In this document: positions 19,142-27,938 of the stretch, piece after piece
Layout of the letters: each line of letters opens with the position of its first letter
Position numbering within the stretch: the first letter of the stretch is position 1
NCBI RefSeq assembly: GCF_004798705.1
Contig: NZ_CP039290.1
Location: 3,286,001-3,350,000 of the forward strand
DNA: 64,000 nucleotides
Origin: Arthrobacter sp. PAMC25564
GTDB lineage: Bacteria; Actinomycetota; Actinomycetes; Actinomycetales; Micrococcaceae
Reading direction: 5' to 3'
Notes under the pieces: model-generated
What the model saw: the letters and a program-made list of their open reading frames with translations, nothing else
Told to the model about the DNA's origin: nothing
Databases searched by the model: none
Translations under genes and position numbers: made by a program

Positions 19142-19256
19142 GTCCAAGGAATAGCCGATCCTGCACATTCCCGCAGAAGTTATCCACAGGGCGTCCGCCA
19201 CCACCACCGGGGGTGAGACCTTAGGCACAACGGCGGGAACGGTGCCGGGCGGGGAC

Positions 19257-19262
19257 TAAGAT
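19257..19262 (+). promoter_or_regulatory. -10 hexamer TAAGAT for leaderless lipB
   Basis: TAAGAT ends 7 bases before the lipB ATG at 19270, and no ribosome site is present. It would drive lipB and the overlapping lipA. Confidence 0.6.
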
Positions 19263-19269
19263 TGATGCC

Positions 19270-19938
19270 ATGACTCTTGAGTTCTCACAGCTGGGTCTTG
19301 CCCCGGAATTCGTTGAATACACGCGCGGCTGGGAAATCCAGCGCGAACTTCACGAGAAAGTCCTCGCCGGAACTGCGCCCAGCACCGTACTGTTGCTGGA
19401 ACATTCCGCCGTCTATACGGCCGGTAAACGCACCGAAGACCACGAACGGCCATTTGATGGAACCCCCGTCGTCGCCGTGGACCGCGGCGGCAAACTCACC
19501 TGGCACGGACCCGGACAACTGGTGGGCTACCCCATCATCAAGCTGAAGAATCCGGCCGGGATCCGCGACTACGTGGAACGCCTCGAGGCCGTCATCATCG
19601 CCGTCCTCGCCGATTACGGGATCGGTGGCGTGCGCATCAAGGGACGCGCCGGGGTCTGGATCGACGAAGATGACAAGGGGCCGGCGCGCAAGATCGCGGC
19701 CATCGGCATCCGCGTCCACGAAGGCGTCACGATGCACGGCTTTGCCATCAACTGCAATAACGATCTCGCCCCCTATGCCCAGATCATTGCCTGCGGCATC
19801 ACCGACGCCGGAGTCACGACCATCGCCCACGAGGTCGGCCGGGACGTTGTCCCGGCCGACCTCGTGTCGCGGATTACCGAAGAACTGCGCAACCATGAAG
19901 AAGCCTTGGTTGCGAGCTACGAAGGAGCTCTACTGTGA
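19270..19938 (+). CDS. lipB: Octanoyltransferase LipB
   Basis: LipB moves octanoyl groups from acyl carrier protein to the lipoyl domains of 2-oxoacid dehydrogenase E2 and GcvH. The catalytic pair is visible: K141 in [10 protein letters not shown] and C175 in QIIACGITD, matching Lys142 and Cys176 of the M. tuberculosis enzyme. Also present are [17 protein letters not shown] (73-88) and the substrate loop GRAGVW. At 222 aa the length is normal. It overlaps lipA by 4 bases (GTGA), so the two are translated from one message. Its substrate, the E2 protein, is encoded about 8 kb upstream. Confidence 0.97.
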   Translation: MTLEFSQLGLAPEFVEYTRGWEIQRELHEKVLAGTAPSTVLLLEHSAVYTAGKRTEDHERPFDGTPVVAVDRGGKLTWHGPGQLVGYPIIKLKNPAGIRDYVERLEAVIIAVLADYGIGGVRIKGRAGVWIDEDDKGPARKIAAIGIRVHEGVTMHGFAINCNNDLAPYAQIIACGITDAGVTTIAHEVGRDVVPADLVSRITEELRNHEEALVASYEGALL

Positions 19939-20942
19939 CATTGGCACCAGAAGGCCGGAAGCTGCTGCGCGTTGAACAGCGTAACTCGGCTGTACCCGTG
20001 GAGCGGAAGCCGGAGTGGATCAAGGCCAAGGTCCAGATGGGCCCCGAGTTCGTCCAGCTCAAGAACCTGGTGAAGAAGGAAGGCCTGCACACGGTGTGTG
20101 AGGAGGCCGGCTGCCCCAACATCTTCGAATGCTGGGAAGACAAGGAGGCGACGTTCCTGATCGGCGGCTCCGAGTGCACCCGGCGCTGCGACTTCTGCCA
20201 GATCGATACCGGCAAGCCCTCCCCGGTGGACGTGTTCGAGCCCACCAAGGTGGCCCGCTCGGTCCAGGCCATGGCGCTGCGCTACGCCACCGTCACGGGC
20301 GTGGCGCGCGATGACCTCGCCGACGAGGGCGTCTGGCTGTACGCCGAGACGGTCCGCAAGATCCACGAACTGAACCCGGGCACCGGCGTGGAACTCCTGA
20401 TTCCGGACTTCTCCGGCAAGCCCGAACACATTCAGGCGATCTGCGACTCGGCGCCGGAGGTGTTCGCCCACAACGTGGAGACCGTGCCGCGGATCTTCAA
20501 GCGCATCCGCCCGGCGTTCCGCTACGACCGTTCCCTGGACGTCATCACCCAGGGCCGGGCCCTGGGCATGGTGACCAAGTCCAACCTGATCCTGGGCATG
20601 GGCGAAACCCGCGAGGAGATCTCGGCGGCCCTGCAGGACCTGCACGACGCCGGCTGCGACCTGATCACGATCACCCAGTACCTGCGCCCGTCCGAGCGGC
20701 ACCTGCCGGTGGACCGTTGGGTCAAGCCGCAGGAGTTCGTGGACCTGCAGCAGGAAGCCGACGAGATCGGCTTCCTCGGCGTTATGTCCGGCCCGCTGGT
20801 GCGTTCCTCGTACCGCGCCGGCCGGCTCTGGGCCACCGCGATGCGCAAGAAGGGCCGGGAAATCCCCGCCCACCTCGCCCACATCGAGTCCTCCGGCAGC
20901 ACCCGCCAGGAAGCCAGCTCCCTGATCGCGGCGCACGCCTGA
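19935..20942 (+). CDS. lipA: Lipoyl synthase LipA
   Basis: LipA is a radical-SAM enzyme that inserts two sulfurs into protein-bound octanoyl groups. It has both iron-sulfur motifs: the auxiliary cluster C55-x4-C60-x5-C66 ([12 protein letters not shown]) and the SAM cluster C81-x3-C85-x2-C88 (CTRRCDFC). The C-terminal RSSYRAG supplies the Ser ligand of the auxiliary cluster. The GTG start overlaps the lipB stop. The 335-aa length is typical. A terminator-like hairpin lies about 25 bases after the stop. Confidence 0.98.
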   Translation: MTLAPEGRKLLRVEQRNSAVPVERKPEWIKAKVQMGPEFVQLKNLVKKEGLHTVCEEAGCPNIFECWEDKEATFLIGGSECTRRCDFCQIDTGKPSPVDVFEPTKVARSVQAMALRYATVTGVARDDLADEGVWLYAETVRKIHELNPGTGVELLIPDFSGKPEHIQAICDSAPEVFAHNVETVPRIFKRIRPAFRYDRSLDVITQGRALGMVTKSNLILGMGETREEISAALQDLHDAGCDLITITQYLRPSERHLPVDRWVKPQEFVDLQQEADEIGFLGVMSGPLVRSSYRAGRLWATAMRKKGREIPAHLAHIESSGSTRQEASSLIAAHA

Positions 20943-20967
20943 CACCACTCGTCAACGGTTGAGGCAG

Positions 20968-21003
20968 AGGGCCGGCACCGGAGGAATCCGGGTCCGGCCC
21001 TTT
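20968..21003 (+). terminator. Terminator after lipA
   Basis: AGGGCCGG pairs with CCGGCCCT around a further inner stem (CCGGA with TCCGG), followed by TTTG. Confidence 0.65.
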
Positions 21004-21031
21004 GTCGTCGATCACGTAGAATTAAGGCACT

Positions 21032-21781
21032 ATGGCGAATTCCCCTGATTCCAGCAACTCCACTCCGGCTTCTGATGCTTCGAAGCGCGGCCTTTTTTCC
21101 CGCAAGCCCAAGGAAGCGAAGGTCAAGAAGCCGAGCCGGCTGAAGCAGATCATCGAGGTCTTCCAGATGACCCGCCGGCACGACCCCATGGTGCCGTGGC
21201 TTATGCTGCTGGCCTTCCTCGGTGTCGTGGCCGTCAGCTTTGTGGTCGGGTTCCTGCTGGAGAACTGGGTCACCGGCCTGATCATCGGTATCGCGCTGGG
21301 CCTCCTGGCGGCGACCCTGATCCTTTCCCGCCGGGCGGAGCGTGCGGCCTTCGCCCAGATTGAAAACCAGCCCGGCGCTTCAGGCGCCGCCCTGGGCACG
21401 CTCAAGAAGGGCTGGATCACCGAAGACCAGCCCGTTTCCGTGAACCCGCGCACCCAGGACGCCGTTTTCCGCGCCATCGGCCGTCCTGGCGTCGTGCTTG
21501 TCAGTGAAGGCCCCAGCACCCGGGTCAAGCCGCTGGTCGACGCCGAACGAAAGCGCCTCGCGCGTATCCTTCCCAACGTCACCATCCACGTGATTGAAAG
21601 CGGCCGCGGCGAAGGCCAGGTCCCCATCAGCGAGCTCGCCAGGAAGATGAACAAGCTGGACAACGAACTGACCAAGCTCGAGGTCAGCGCCGTGTCCAAG
21701 CGCATTTCTTCGCTCGGAACACGGCTGCCCATCCCCAAGGGCATCGATCCCTACAAGGCCCGTCCCACCCGCGGACGCTAG
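21032..21781 (+). CDS. DUF4191 family membrane protein
   Basis: The 249-aa protein belongs to the actinobacterial DUF4191 family (M. tuberculosis Rv2219, also directly after lipA). A charged Lys-rich N-terminus precedes IIEVFQMTRRHDPMVPWLML. Two adjacent membrane helices span about residues 53-72 and 79-97. The soluble C-terminal domain includes QDAVFRAIGRPGVVLVSEGP and ends in a basic tail. Its function is unknown. TAGAAT (21017-21022) lies 9 bases before the ATG, so transcription may start almost at the start codon; no ribosome site is visible. Confidence 0.88.
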   Translation: MANSPDSSNSTPASDASKRGLFSRKPKEAKVKKPSRLKQIIEVFQMTRRHDPMVPWLMLLAFLGVVAVSFVVGFLLENWVTGLIIGIALGLLAATLILSRRAERAAFAQIENQPGASGAALGTLKKGWITEDQPVSVNPRTQDAVFRAIGRPGVVLVSEGPSTRVKPLVDAERKRLARILPNVTIHVIESGRGEGQVPISELARKMNKLDNELTKLEVSAVSKRISSLGTRLPIPKGIDPYKARPTRGR

Positions 21782-21801
21782 GCCCGACGCCAGCCCAGCA
21801 C

Positions 21802-21846
21802 AAACGCCCCGGTTCCCGGCCATCACGCCGGCAGCCGGGGCGTTTT
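21802..21846. terminator. Terminator between DUF4191 and RDD genes
   Basis: AAACGCCCCGG pairs with CCGGGGCGTTT around inner pairing CCGG/CCGG, followed by T on the plus strand. The symmetrical A/T flanks allow it to work for both converging genes. Confidence 0.75.
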
Positions 21847-21893
21847 CGTCGGACAGCACGCCCGCTCCGGACGTCGGGATTACCGGGGCGTGG

Positions 21894-22331
21894 CTACATC
21901 CGGACCAGCACCGTGTCCATGGCCTTGTCGTGCAGGCCGCGGTGGTCCGGGTCAAAGATGACGGCGGGAATGACGAGGCACAGCAGCAGGCTGCGGACCA
22001 GCGCCGCCAGCGGGCCTACCGGTCCGCCGCCCGGCCTGACCACGTGGATCCCCAGGACGCGGTGGCCGATGCTGTAGCCCAGGGTCCCGATCAGGAGCGC
22101 CTGCTCGACGGCGAACACCGCGAGGGTCGCCCACGAATTTCCGGCGAAGGCGAAATTGCTGATCAGCAGGGCAATCCCCCAGTCGATGCAGATGGCCAGG
22201 ATCCGCCGCCCGGCCCGGGCGATGGAGCCAGGTCCGGATTCCGGCAGCCCAAGGCGCTCCCCCGGATACTTGGAAATGCCGGATGTGTCCGGCCCGCTGA
22301 GCCAGGAGCCAATGTCTTTGCGATCAACCAC
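21894..22331 (-). CDS. RDD family membrane protein
   Basis: The 145-aa protein has the RDD features: ARAGRRILAICIDWGIALLI (Arg and Asp in the first helix), then two more hydrophobic segments (LAVFAVEQALLIGTLGYSIGHRVLGI and ALVRSLLLCLVIPAVIF) and the closing DPDHRGLHDKAMDTVLV. RDD proteins are membrane proteins of mostly unknown role. The M. tuberculosis counterpart Rv2219A sits in the same place between DUF4191 and glnA1. GTG 22331 follows TAGGCT by 6 bases, a leaderless arrangement. It points away from glnA. Confidence 0.88.
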   Translation of the reverse strand: MVDRKDIGSWLSGPDTSGISKYPGERLGLPESGPGSIARAGRRILAICIDWGIALLISNFAFAGNSWATLAVFAVEQALLIGTLGYSIGHRVLGIHVVRPGGGPVGPLAALVRSLLLCLVIPAVIFDPDHRGLHDKAMDTVLVRM

Positions 22332-22337
22332 CCCCCA

Positions 22338-22343
22338 AGCCTA
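22338..22343 (-). promoter_or_regulatory. -10 hexamer TAGGCT for leaderless RDD transcript
   Basis: On the minus strand TAGGCT is followed by TGGGGG and then the GTG start codon. Confidence 0.55.
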
Positions 22344-22447
22344 TCGGCTCCCGGACGTTCACACTGTGGACGACCCCCGGCCACACTGTGGAACCGGATA
22401 GGCCACTGCGCGGACAGCGGCTACGGTATTATCTGTCCGGGCATTCT

Positions 22448-22485
22448 GTAACATGCCGGAAACAAAGCGGACACGGTAGGGAAAT
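22448..22485 (+). promoter_or_regulatory. GlnR-type operator upstream of glnA
   Basis: Four half sites follow the actinobacterial GlnR pattern gTnAc-n6-GaAAc twice with exact 11-base spacing: GTAAC (22448), GAAAC (22459), GACAC (22470), GAAAT (22481). The first pair is perfect and the second has one change per half site. An overlapping inverted repeat, AGGGAAAT-CCC-ATTTCCCT, spans 22478-22496. A TAAGGT at 22496-22501 could be the -10 element. Confidence 0.7.
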
Positions 22486-22614
22486 CCCATTTCCCTAAGG
22501 TGGTAGCAGTTGCTAGCGGCCGGAGCGGGGCAGACATAAACGTTTCCCCGCTGTCGGACTGCGCTGGACCACTGGGCCTGACGGCCAGATCTTTCATATG
22601 CGTTAGGAGCATAG

Positions 22615-24039
22615 ATGTTCAAGACTGCGGACGAAGTCCTCAAGTTCATCAAAGACGAAGACGTTAAATTCGTCGATATCCGCTTCACCGACCTGCCGGG
22701 CGTTCAGCAGCACTTCAATGTGCCCGCCAAGAGTGTCGACGCCGATTTCTTCGTCAACGGCCAGCTGTTCGATGGCTCGTCAATCCGCGGTTTCCAGGGC
22801 ATCGCCGAGTCTGACATGCAGCTCATCCCGGACGTTACGACGGCGTTCCTCGACACCTTCCGCATGGAGAAGACCCTCGCGCTGAACTTCTCGATCGTGA
22901 ACCCCCGCACCGGTGACCCGTACCACCGCGATCCCCGCGGAGTAGCCGAAAAGGCAGAGGCCTACCTGGCATCGACCGGCATCGCCGACACCGCATTCTT
23001 CGCTCCCGAGGCCGAGTTCTTCGTCTTCGACAACGTCCAGTACGAGTCCTCACCGCAGGGCAGCTTCTACAAGATTGACTCCGAGGAAGCCCACTGGAAC
23101 ACCGGCCGCCAGGAAGAGGGCGGAAACCTCGGCTACAAGACCCCGATCAAGGGCGGCTACTTCCCGGTCTCCCCGACCGACAAGCAGGCCGACCTCCGCG
23201 ACGCCATGTGCCTCGCCCTGGATGAAGCCGGCCTCGAGGTCGAGCGCAGCCACCACGAGGTCGGCTCCGCCGGCCAGGCTGAGATCAACTACAAGTTCAC
23301 CACGCTGACCGCAGCTGCGGATGACCTGCAGAAGTTCAAGTACATCATCAAGAACACCGCTGATGCCTGGGGCAAGTCGGTGACCTTCATGCCGAAGCCG
23401 GTCTTCGGTGACAACGGTTCGGGCATGCACTGCCACCAGTCGCTGTGGACCAACGGCGATCCGCTGTTCTACGACGAGAAGGGCTACGCCGGCCTGTCCG
23501 ACATGGCCCGCTGGTACATCGGCGGCCTGCTGAAGCACTCCTCGGCCGTCCTGGCGTTCACCAACCCGACAGTCAACTCCTACCGCCGACTGGTCAAGGG
23601 CTTCGAAGCTCCGGTCAACATGGTTTACTCGCAGGGCAACCGCTCCGCCGGTATCCGTATTCCGATCACGGGCTCCAACCCGAAGGCCAAGCGCATCGAG
23701 TTCCGCGCTCCGGACCCGTCCTCCAACCCGTACCTGGCATTCGCAGCCCAGCTGATGGCCGGCATCGACGGCATCCGCAACCGGATCGAACCGCCGGCTC
23801 CGATCGACAAGGACCTCTACGAGCTGCCCGCCGAGGAAGCCAAGGACATCCCCAAGGCTCCCGGAACGCTTGAGGAAGCCCTCGATGCACTCGCCGAGGA
23901 CAACGAGTTCCTCCAGGCCGGCGGCGTCTTCACCCAGGACCTGATCGACACCTGGATCGAGTACAAGTACGAGAACGAGATCCGTCCGCTCTCGCTGCGC
24001 CCGAACCCGTACGAGTTCGAGCTGTACTACGGCGTGTAG
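22615..24039 (+). CDS. glnA: Glutamine synthetase type I-beta
   Basis: GlnA joins ammonium and glutamate with ATP to make glutamine. The 474-aa protein shows the beta-grasp start with [15 protein letters not shown] and [12 protein letters not shown], the ATP region [27 protein letters not shown], and the adenylylation site KDLYELP with Tyr at about 402. That Tyr is the target of GlnE, encoded about 4 kb away. ATG 22615 follows TAGGAG. The 283 bases upstream contain a GlnR-type operator, so transcription is probably set by nitrogen status. A strong terminator follows. Confidence 0.98.
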   Translation: MFKTADEVLKFIKDEDVKFVDIRFTDLPGVQQHFNVPAKSVDADFFVNGQLFDGSSIRGFQGIAESDMQLIPDVTTAFLDTFRMEKTLALNFSIVNPRTGDPYHRDPRGVAEKAEAYLASTGIADTAFFAPEAEFFVFDNVQYESSPQGSFYKIDSEEAHWNTGRQEEGGNLGYKTPIKGGYFPVSPTDKQADLRDAMCLALDEAGLEVERSHHEVGSAGQAEINYKFTTLTAAADDLQKFKYIIKNTADAWGKSVTFMPKPVFGDNGSGMHCHQSLWTNGDPLFYDEKGYAGLSDMARWYIGGLLKHSSAVLAFTNPTVNSYRRLVKGFEAPVNMVYSQGNRSAGIRIPITGSNPKAKRIEFRAPDPSSNPYLAFAAQLMAGIDGIRNRIEPPAPIDKDLYELPAEEAKDIPKAPGTLEEALDALAEDNEFLQAGGVFTQDLIDTWIEYKYENEIRPLSLRPNPYEFELYYGV

Positions 24040-24085
24040 CCGTTTCAGCGGGCTGACGGCGCTTTAAGCGTTCCAGCCCGCAAAG

Positions 24086-24131
24086 AGTCCGCCCGGGCCG
24101 CCAGCAATGGCAGCCCGGGCGGACTTTTTTG
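24086..24131 (+). terminator. Strong terminator after glnA
   Basis: A perfect 13-base stem (AGTCCGCCCGGGC, 24086-24098, with its complement at 24113-24125) is followed by six T. It begins 46 bases after the glnA stop. Confidence 0.92.
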
Positions 24132-24161
24132 TTGTCTTCAGTCTTTGGCGGCGTGCGGCTC

Positions 24162-24362
24162 CTAGCGCTTCCCGTACTTCTTATGCACGGCCTGCTTGCT
24201 CACGCCAAGGCATACCGCGATGGCCTCCCACGAAAGCCCGGACTGGCGGGCGCGGAGTACCACTTCGGTTTCCGTGCGCGCCAGCTCCTTGTGGAGTTCC
24301 GCCACCGCAAGGAGTGCCTCCGCCGGACCCTTGCCGTCCATTGAGCCGATAAGTGTCTTCAT
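24162..24362 (-). CDS. Small helix-turn-helix protein (66 aa)
   Basis: The protein is short and ends in a clear helix-turn-helix: LSWEAIAVCLGVSKQAVHKKYGKR. Before it lies a helical segment, ALLAVAELHKELARTETEVVLRARQSG. Such small proteins occur widely in actinobacteria and are often called AsnC-like or HTH proteins, but no target is known. ATG 24362 has an excellent AAGGAGG 5-8 bases upstream; the frame is open from 24407 without a better start. It converges on glnA from the other strand. Confidence 0.82.
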   Translation of the reverse strand: MKTLIGSMDGKGPAEALLAVAELHKELARTETEVVLRARQSGLSWEAIAVCLGVSKQAVHKKYGKR

Positions 24363-24450
24363 GATGATCCTCCTTGCGTCAACCCTAGTTGACACGGGGA
24401 TCACCAATCAACGAAAGTCGACAGACTGACCCTGAACGGGAAAACCCGGC

Positions 24451-24966
24451 TCAGAAAGCCCGGTGCATCGTCCGTTGCGGGCCGGCGTCGCCGCCCCGGT
24501 ATTGCCACCGGTCGTCAAAACCGGCCTTCCGGTAAGCCGCCCGCCCGGCCTGGTTGAGCTCGTTCACGGAGAGTACGACGCCGGCCTGTCCCCCGCCCAG
24601 CGCCGCCGTCAGCCGGGCGGCTTCCCTGAGGGCCGCCACGGCGGCGAGGGTGCCCAGTCCCTTGCCCTGCTGCCGCCGGTCGATGAGGAAGCCGCGGAGC
24701 AGCCAGGCCGAATCGTCATCCGCCCAGCCGGCAAGGGTGGCGGCGCCGGACTGCAGCGTGAGGACCCCGACGGCGGACCCGTTGGAGTCCACCACGAACG
24801 GGTGGCGGGATTCCTCTTCGAGGGCCACGAGCATCATGCGCAGCGGATCGCCGACGAACTGGCGCTGCTGTTCGGTTACCTCAAGCCCTGCGATCTCCCC
24901 CAGTTTGATGGCCCGGGCGTCGTCGTCCAGGTTCTTCAGCGGGATCAGCCACACATTTCCAGACAT
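24451..24966 (-). CDS. GNAT family N-acetyltransferase
   Basis: This 171-aa acetyltransferase has the acetyl-CoA binding motif A in LRGFLIDRRQQGKGLGTLAAVAALREA (R/Q-x2-G-x-G) and the following beta-strand and helix VVLSVNELNQAGRAAYRKAGF typical of GNAT motif B. The acyl acceptor cannot be told. ATG 24966 follows TAGGCT by 6 bases. It is followed by the small HTH gene on the same strand. Confidence 0.85.
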   Translation of the reverse strand: MSGNVWLIPLKNLDDDARAIKLGEIAGLEVTEQQRQFVGDPLRMMLVALEEESRHPFVVDSNGSAVGVLTLQSGAATLAGWADDDSAWLLRGFLIDRRQQGKGLGTLAAVAALREAARLTAALGGGQAGVVLSVNELNQAGRAAYRKAGFDDRWQYRGGDAGPQRTMHRAF

Positions 24967-24972
24967 GCATCG

Positions 24973-24978
24973 AGCCTA
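24973..24978 (-). promoter_or_regulatory. -10 hexamer TAGGCT for leaderless GNAT transcript
   Basis: On the minus strand TAGGCT is followed by CGATGC and the ATG start. The hexamer is the same as for the RDD gene. Confidence 0.55.
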
Positions 24979-25055
24979 CCGGGGGCGCGGCCGACGGCCA
25001 CGCCCGGGTAGGCCGCCGCCGTTTACGCCCGGGGTGGTGGCCGCCGCCGTCGTGG

Positions 25056-25472
25056 TCAGAGCGCCGCGTCTGCCGGGAGGCCTGCCGGGTCCATCCACAT
25101 GACCTCCCAGAGGTGTCCGTCCGGGTCCTGGAAACTGTGGCTGTACATAAAGCCGTAATCCTGGGCCTCCTGGGACGGAGTGCCGCCGGAAGTGAGGGCC
25201 GTCCGGATGGTCTCATCGACGGCGTCCCGGCTGTCCACTGAGAAGGCCATGATGGCCTCGGTGCTGCCGGTGGCATCCGCAATGGCCTTGGAGGTGAAGG
25301 TCTTGAAGTAGCCCTCCACCAGCAGCATCACGTAGGCGTCGTCGTTGACGATCATGCAGGTGGCGTTTTCATCGGTGTAGTCGGGGTTGAAGGAAAAACC
25401 CAGGGCGGCGAAGAATTCGACGGTCTTGTTGAGGTCCTTGACGGGGAGGTTGAGGAACAGTTGCTTGGCCAT
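25056..25472 (-). CDS. VOC (glyoxalase/bleomycin resistance-type) family protein
   Basis: The 138-aa protein has the paired beta-alpha-beta-beta-beta units of the vicinal oxygen chelate fold: KQLFLNLPVKDLNKTVEFFAALGFSF, then YVMLLVEGYF, and in the second half YSHSFQDPDGHLWEVMWMD with the usual metal Glu. It is probably a cytosolic lactoylglutathione-lyase relative; the substrate is unknown. I chose ATG 25472 for the typical start MAKQLFLNLPV; the open frame reaches 25535. TATTTT lies 7 bases upstream, again a leaderless layout. Confidence 0.87.
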   Translation of the reverse strand: MAKQLFLNLPVKDLNKTVEFFAALGFSFNPDYTDENATCMIVNDDAYVMLLVEGYFKTFTSKAIADATGSTEAIMAFSVDSRDAVDETIRTALTSGGTPSQEAQDYGFMYSHSFQDPDGHLWEVMWMDPAGLPADAAL

Positions 25473-25479
25473 GGGCTCA

Positions 25480-25485
25480 AAAATA
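25480..25485 (-). promoter_or_regulatory. -10 hexamer TATTTT for leaderless VOC transcript
   Basis: On the minus strand TATTTT is followed by seven bases and then the ATG start. Confidence 0.5.
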
Positions 25486-25547
25486 GCACCGTGGCCGTGG
25501 CGTGTCAGCCCCCGAACGCCCCCGCCAGGAGCCATGAGAGAGATTCC

Positions 25548-26297
25548 TCAGAGAACTTTGGACAGGAAGTCCTGGGTCCGCTGCTGCCGGGGGCTGCCGA
25601 AGATTTCCTCCGGACGGCCCTCCTCGCAGATGACGCCGTCCGCCATGAACAGCACCCGGTCCGCGACTTCCCGGGCGAAGCCCATCTCATGGGTGACCAG
25701 CACCATCGTCATTCCTTCGCCGGCCAGGTCCTTGATGACCTGCAGCACTTCGCCCACCATTTCCGGGTCCAAGGCCGAGGTGGCCTCGTCGAAGAGCATG
25801 ATGTCCGGGTTCATCGCCAGGGCCCGGGCGATCGCGACGCGCTGCTTCTGGCCGCCGGAGAGCGATGCAGGGCGGGCATCTGCCTTCTCGGCCAGCCCCA
25901 CGCGGTCCAGCAGCTTCAGTGCCGTGGCCCGGGCCTCCGCCCTGCCCTGCTTCCTGGACTCGACCGGTGCGAGCATGATGTTTTCGATCACACTCATGTG
26001 CGGGAAAAGGTTGAAGTGCTGGAACACCATGCCGATGTGCCGACGGACCTCGTTGATGTCCACCTTAGGATCGGTCACGTCGAAGCCGTCCACCGTGACG
26101 TGCCCCTCGGTGATGTCCTCAAGCTTGTTCAGGCAGCGCAGGAAGGTCGACTTGCCGGAGCCCGAGGGCCCGATCACGCAGACGACCTCGCCTTCGGCCA
26201 CTTCTGCGTTGATGCCTTTGAGTACTTCGTTGGACCCGAAGGACTTTTTCAGGGCCTTGACGGTGATCTTGCTGGGTGCAGTGACTGCCGTGCTCAT
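25548..26297 (-). CDS. glnQ: Amino-acid ABC transporter ATP-binding protein (GlnQ type)
   Basis: This 249-aa ATPase powers uptake by the transporter encoded just upstream. Walker [10 protein letters not shown], the Q-loop region [17 protein letters not shown], the signature [15 protein letters not shown] and Walker [16 protein letters not shown] followed by the switch His in LVTHEMGF are all present. The sequence is of the polar amino acid uptake class. Its ATG overlaps the stop of the fused binding protein-permease gene by 4 bases (ATGA), so the two are one operon. Confidence 0.95.
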   Translation of the reverse strand: MSTAVTAPSKITVKALKKSFGSNEVLKGINAEVAEGEVVCVIGPSGSGKSTFLRCLNKLEDITEGHVTVDGFDVTDPKVDINEVRRHIGMVFQHFNLFPHMSVIENIMLAPVESRKQGRAEARATALKLLDRVGLAEKADARPASLSGGQKQRVAIARALAMNPDIMLFDEATSALDPEMVGEVLQVIKDLAGEGMTMVLVTHEMGFAREVADRVLFMADGVICEEGRPEEIFGSPRQQRTQDFLSKVL

Positions 26298-27817
26298 TTG
26301 TTGAACCTCTTATCCGCGACGTTGGCCAGCTTGGTCAGGAGCATGATTACCACGAAGTACAGGACGGCAACGATCAGCAGGGTTTCGGTGATCCGGAAAT
26401 TTCCTGCGTAGATCTGCTGGCCCTGGTAGAGCAGCTCGGCGAAGCCGATGGTCAGCAACAGCGAGCTGTCCTTGAGCATGATGATCATCTGGTTGATCAG
26501 CGAGGGGGTCATGATTTTGAACGCCTGCGGGACCACGACCTTTTGCATGGACTTGGCGTAGCCCAGGCCGAGGCTGCGGCTGGCCTCGAGCTGGCCCGGG
26601 TCCACGGACTGGATGGAGCCGCGCACGATCTCGGTGATGTAGGCACCGGAGTTGAGGCTCAGGGTCAGCACACCCGCCACCCAGATGTCGATCGGCTGTC
26701 CGGTCAGCTGCGGGATGCCGAAGTAGAAGAAGAACGCCCAGACCAGCAGCGGCGTTCCGCGGAAGATGCTGACGAAGGTGGTCGCGATGCCGCGCAGCAG
26801 GACGCTGGTGGAGATCTTCAGGAACCCCATGAAGAGTCCGATCAGCATGGCCAGGGCGAAGGAAATCACGGTCACCAGGACGGTGTTGCCCAGGCCCTTC
26901 ATGAGTGCCGGGAAGCTGTTGACCAGCAGGTCCCAGAAGCTGGACTGGGCAACCTGCGTGGTGTCCTTAAGGTACTTGTCCAGGATTTCCTGGTACTTGC
27001 CGCTGGACTTCAGCTCCGCGAGACCGGTGTTGAACGCCTTCAGCAGATCCGGGTTCCGGCCCTTGTTCACGGCGAAACCGTAGGAGCCGCCTTTCTCTTT
27101 CTCGGAGACGGCCTTCAGCCCGTTGTTCTGGCTGATGCCATAAGCCAGTACGGGGTAGTCATCGAAGACGGCGACGGCGTTGCCGGACTTGACCAGCTCA
27201 TACATCGTGGCGGACTGGTCAAGCGACTTGACCGTGAAGCCGTACTGAGCTGCGATGGACTTGGCAAACGTTTCGCCCTCGCTGCCGGTCTTGGCCGTGA
27301 CGGTCTTGCCCTTAAGGTCACCATAGCCCTTGATGTCCGTGTTGGACTTGGCCACGGCCATCTGCACGCCCGACTCGAAATAGGGATCGGAGAAATCGTA
27401 GATCTGCTTCCGGGGTTCCGTGATGGACATACCGGCGATGACGCCGTCCACCTGGTTGGAGGAGAGCGCCTGCAGCGCCGCGTTAAAGCCGAGGGACTTG
27501 ATTTCGACGGCGAATCCCTGGTTTTTGGCGATCTCACGGATGATGTCCATGTCGATGCCGGTCAGCTCACCGCCGGCGTCGCGGAATTCAAACGGCGCGA
27601 AAGTGGTGTCCGTGCCGATGACGAAGGTCTTTCCGGACAGGCTCGACGGCGCTGCGCCGGCCTGGGCTGCGGAGGCGGGTGGTGCGGCGTCGGGTCCTGC
27701 GGCGGGTGCCGCAGCGGCGCCGGCGGCTCCGAAGAACATTGCGGCAAGCGCCAGCAATGCTCCGAACACCGTGGTGGTCCGCGGCCTGGCGGCCCCGGTC
27801 TGCTGGATTCTGGGCAA
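26294..27817 (-). CDS. Fused amino-acid binding protein and ABC permease
   Basis: One polypeptide of about 507 aa holds two parts of a polar amino acid importer. A signal-like segment ([26 protein letters not shown]) leads to a family 3 solute-binding domain at about 50-280 ([29 protein letters not shown]). The HisM-type permease domain fills the rest, with EAA loop [28 protein letters not shown]. The binding domain is thus tethered to the membrane domain. I chose TTG 27817, 9 bases after AAGGGG; TTG 27826 is also in frame but touches that site. The partner ATPase follows. Glutamine or a similar polar amino acid is likely, given glnE and glnA2 upstream. Confidence 0.9.
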   Translation of the reverse strand: MPRIQQTGAARPRTTTVFGALLALAAMFFGAAGAAAAPAAGPDAAPPASAAQAGAAPSSLSGKTFVIGTDTTFAPFEFRDAGGELTGIDMDIIREIAKNQGFAVEIKSLGFNAALQALSSNQVDGVIAGMSITEPRKQIYDFSDPYFESGVQMAVAKSNTDIKGYGDLKGKTVTAKTGSEGETFAKSIAAQYGFTVKSLDQSATMYELVKSGNAVAVFDDYPVLAYGISQNNGLKAVSEKEKGGSYGFAVNKGRNPDLLKAFNTGLAELKSSGKYQEILDKYLKDTTQVAQSSFWDLLVNSFPALMKGLGNTVLVTVISFALAMLIGLFMGFLKISTSVLLRGIATTFVSIFRGTPLLVWAFFFYFGIPQLTGQPIDIWVAGVLTLSLNSGAYITEIVRGSIQSVDPGQLEASRSLGLGYAKSMQKVVVPQAFKIMTPSLINQMIIMLKDSSLLLTIGFAELLYQGQQIYAGNFRITETLLIVAVLYFVVIMLLTKLANVADKRFNK

Positions 27818-27882
27818 GAGTAACAACCCCTTGTTAGTGGGCGGATAAGAGGCGGAAGCCGGACTCAGGAGACCGGCGAAGT

Positions 27883-27894
27883 ATCTCTAGAGAT
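27883..27894. promoter_or_regulatory. Palindrome ATCTCTAGAGAT before the amino-acid transporter operon
   Basis: The 12-base perfect palindrome lies between glnE and the transporter start. With flanks it reads GTATCTCTAGAGATTAC. On the minus strand it overlaps TAATCT, a possible -10 element, as an operator would. Confidence 0.4.
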
Positions 27895-27938
27895 TACCCG
27901 CATTCTCCGGCGGGACGGGGAACAGTCCTGGGGCAGCC

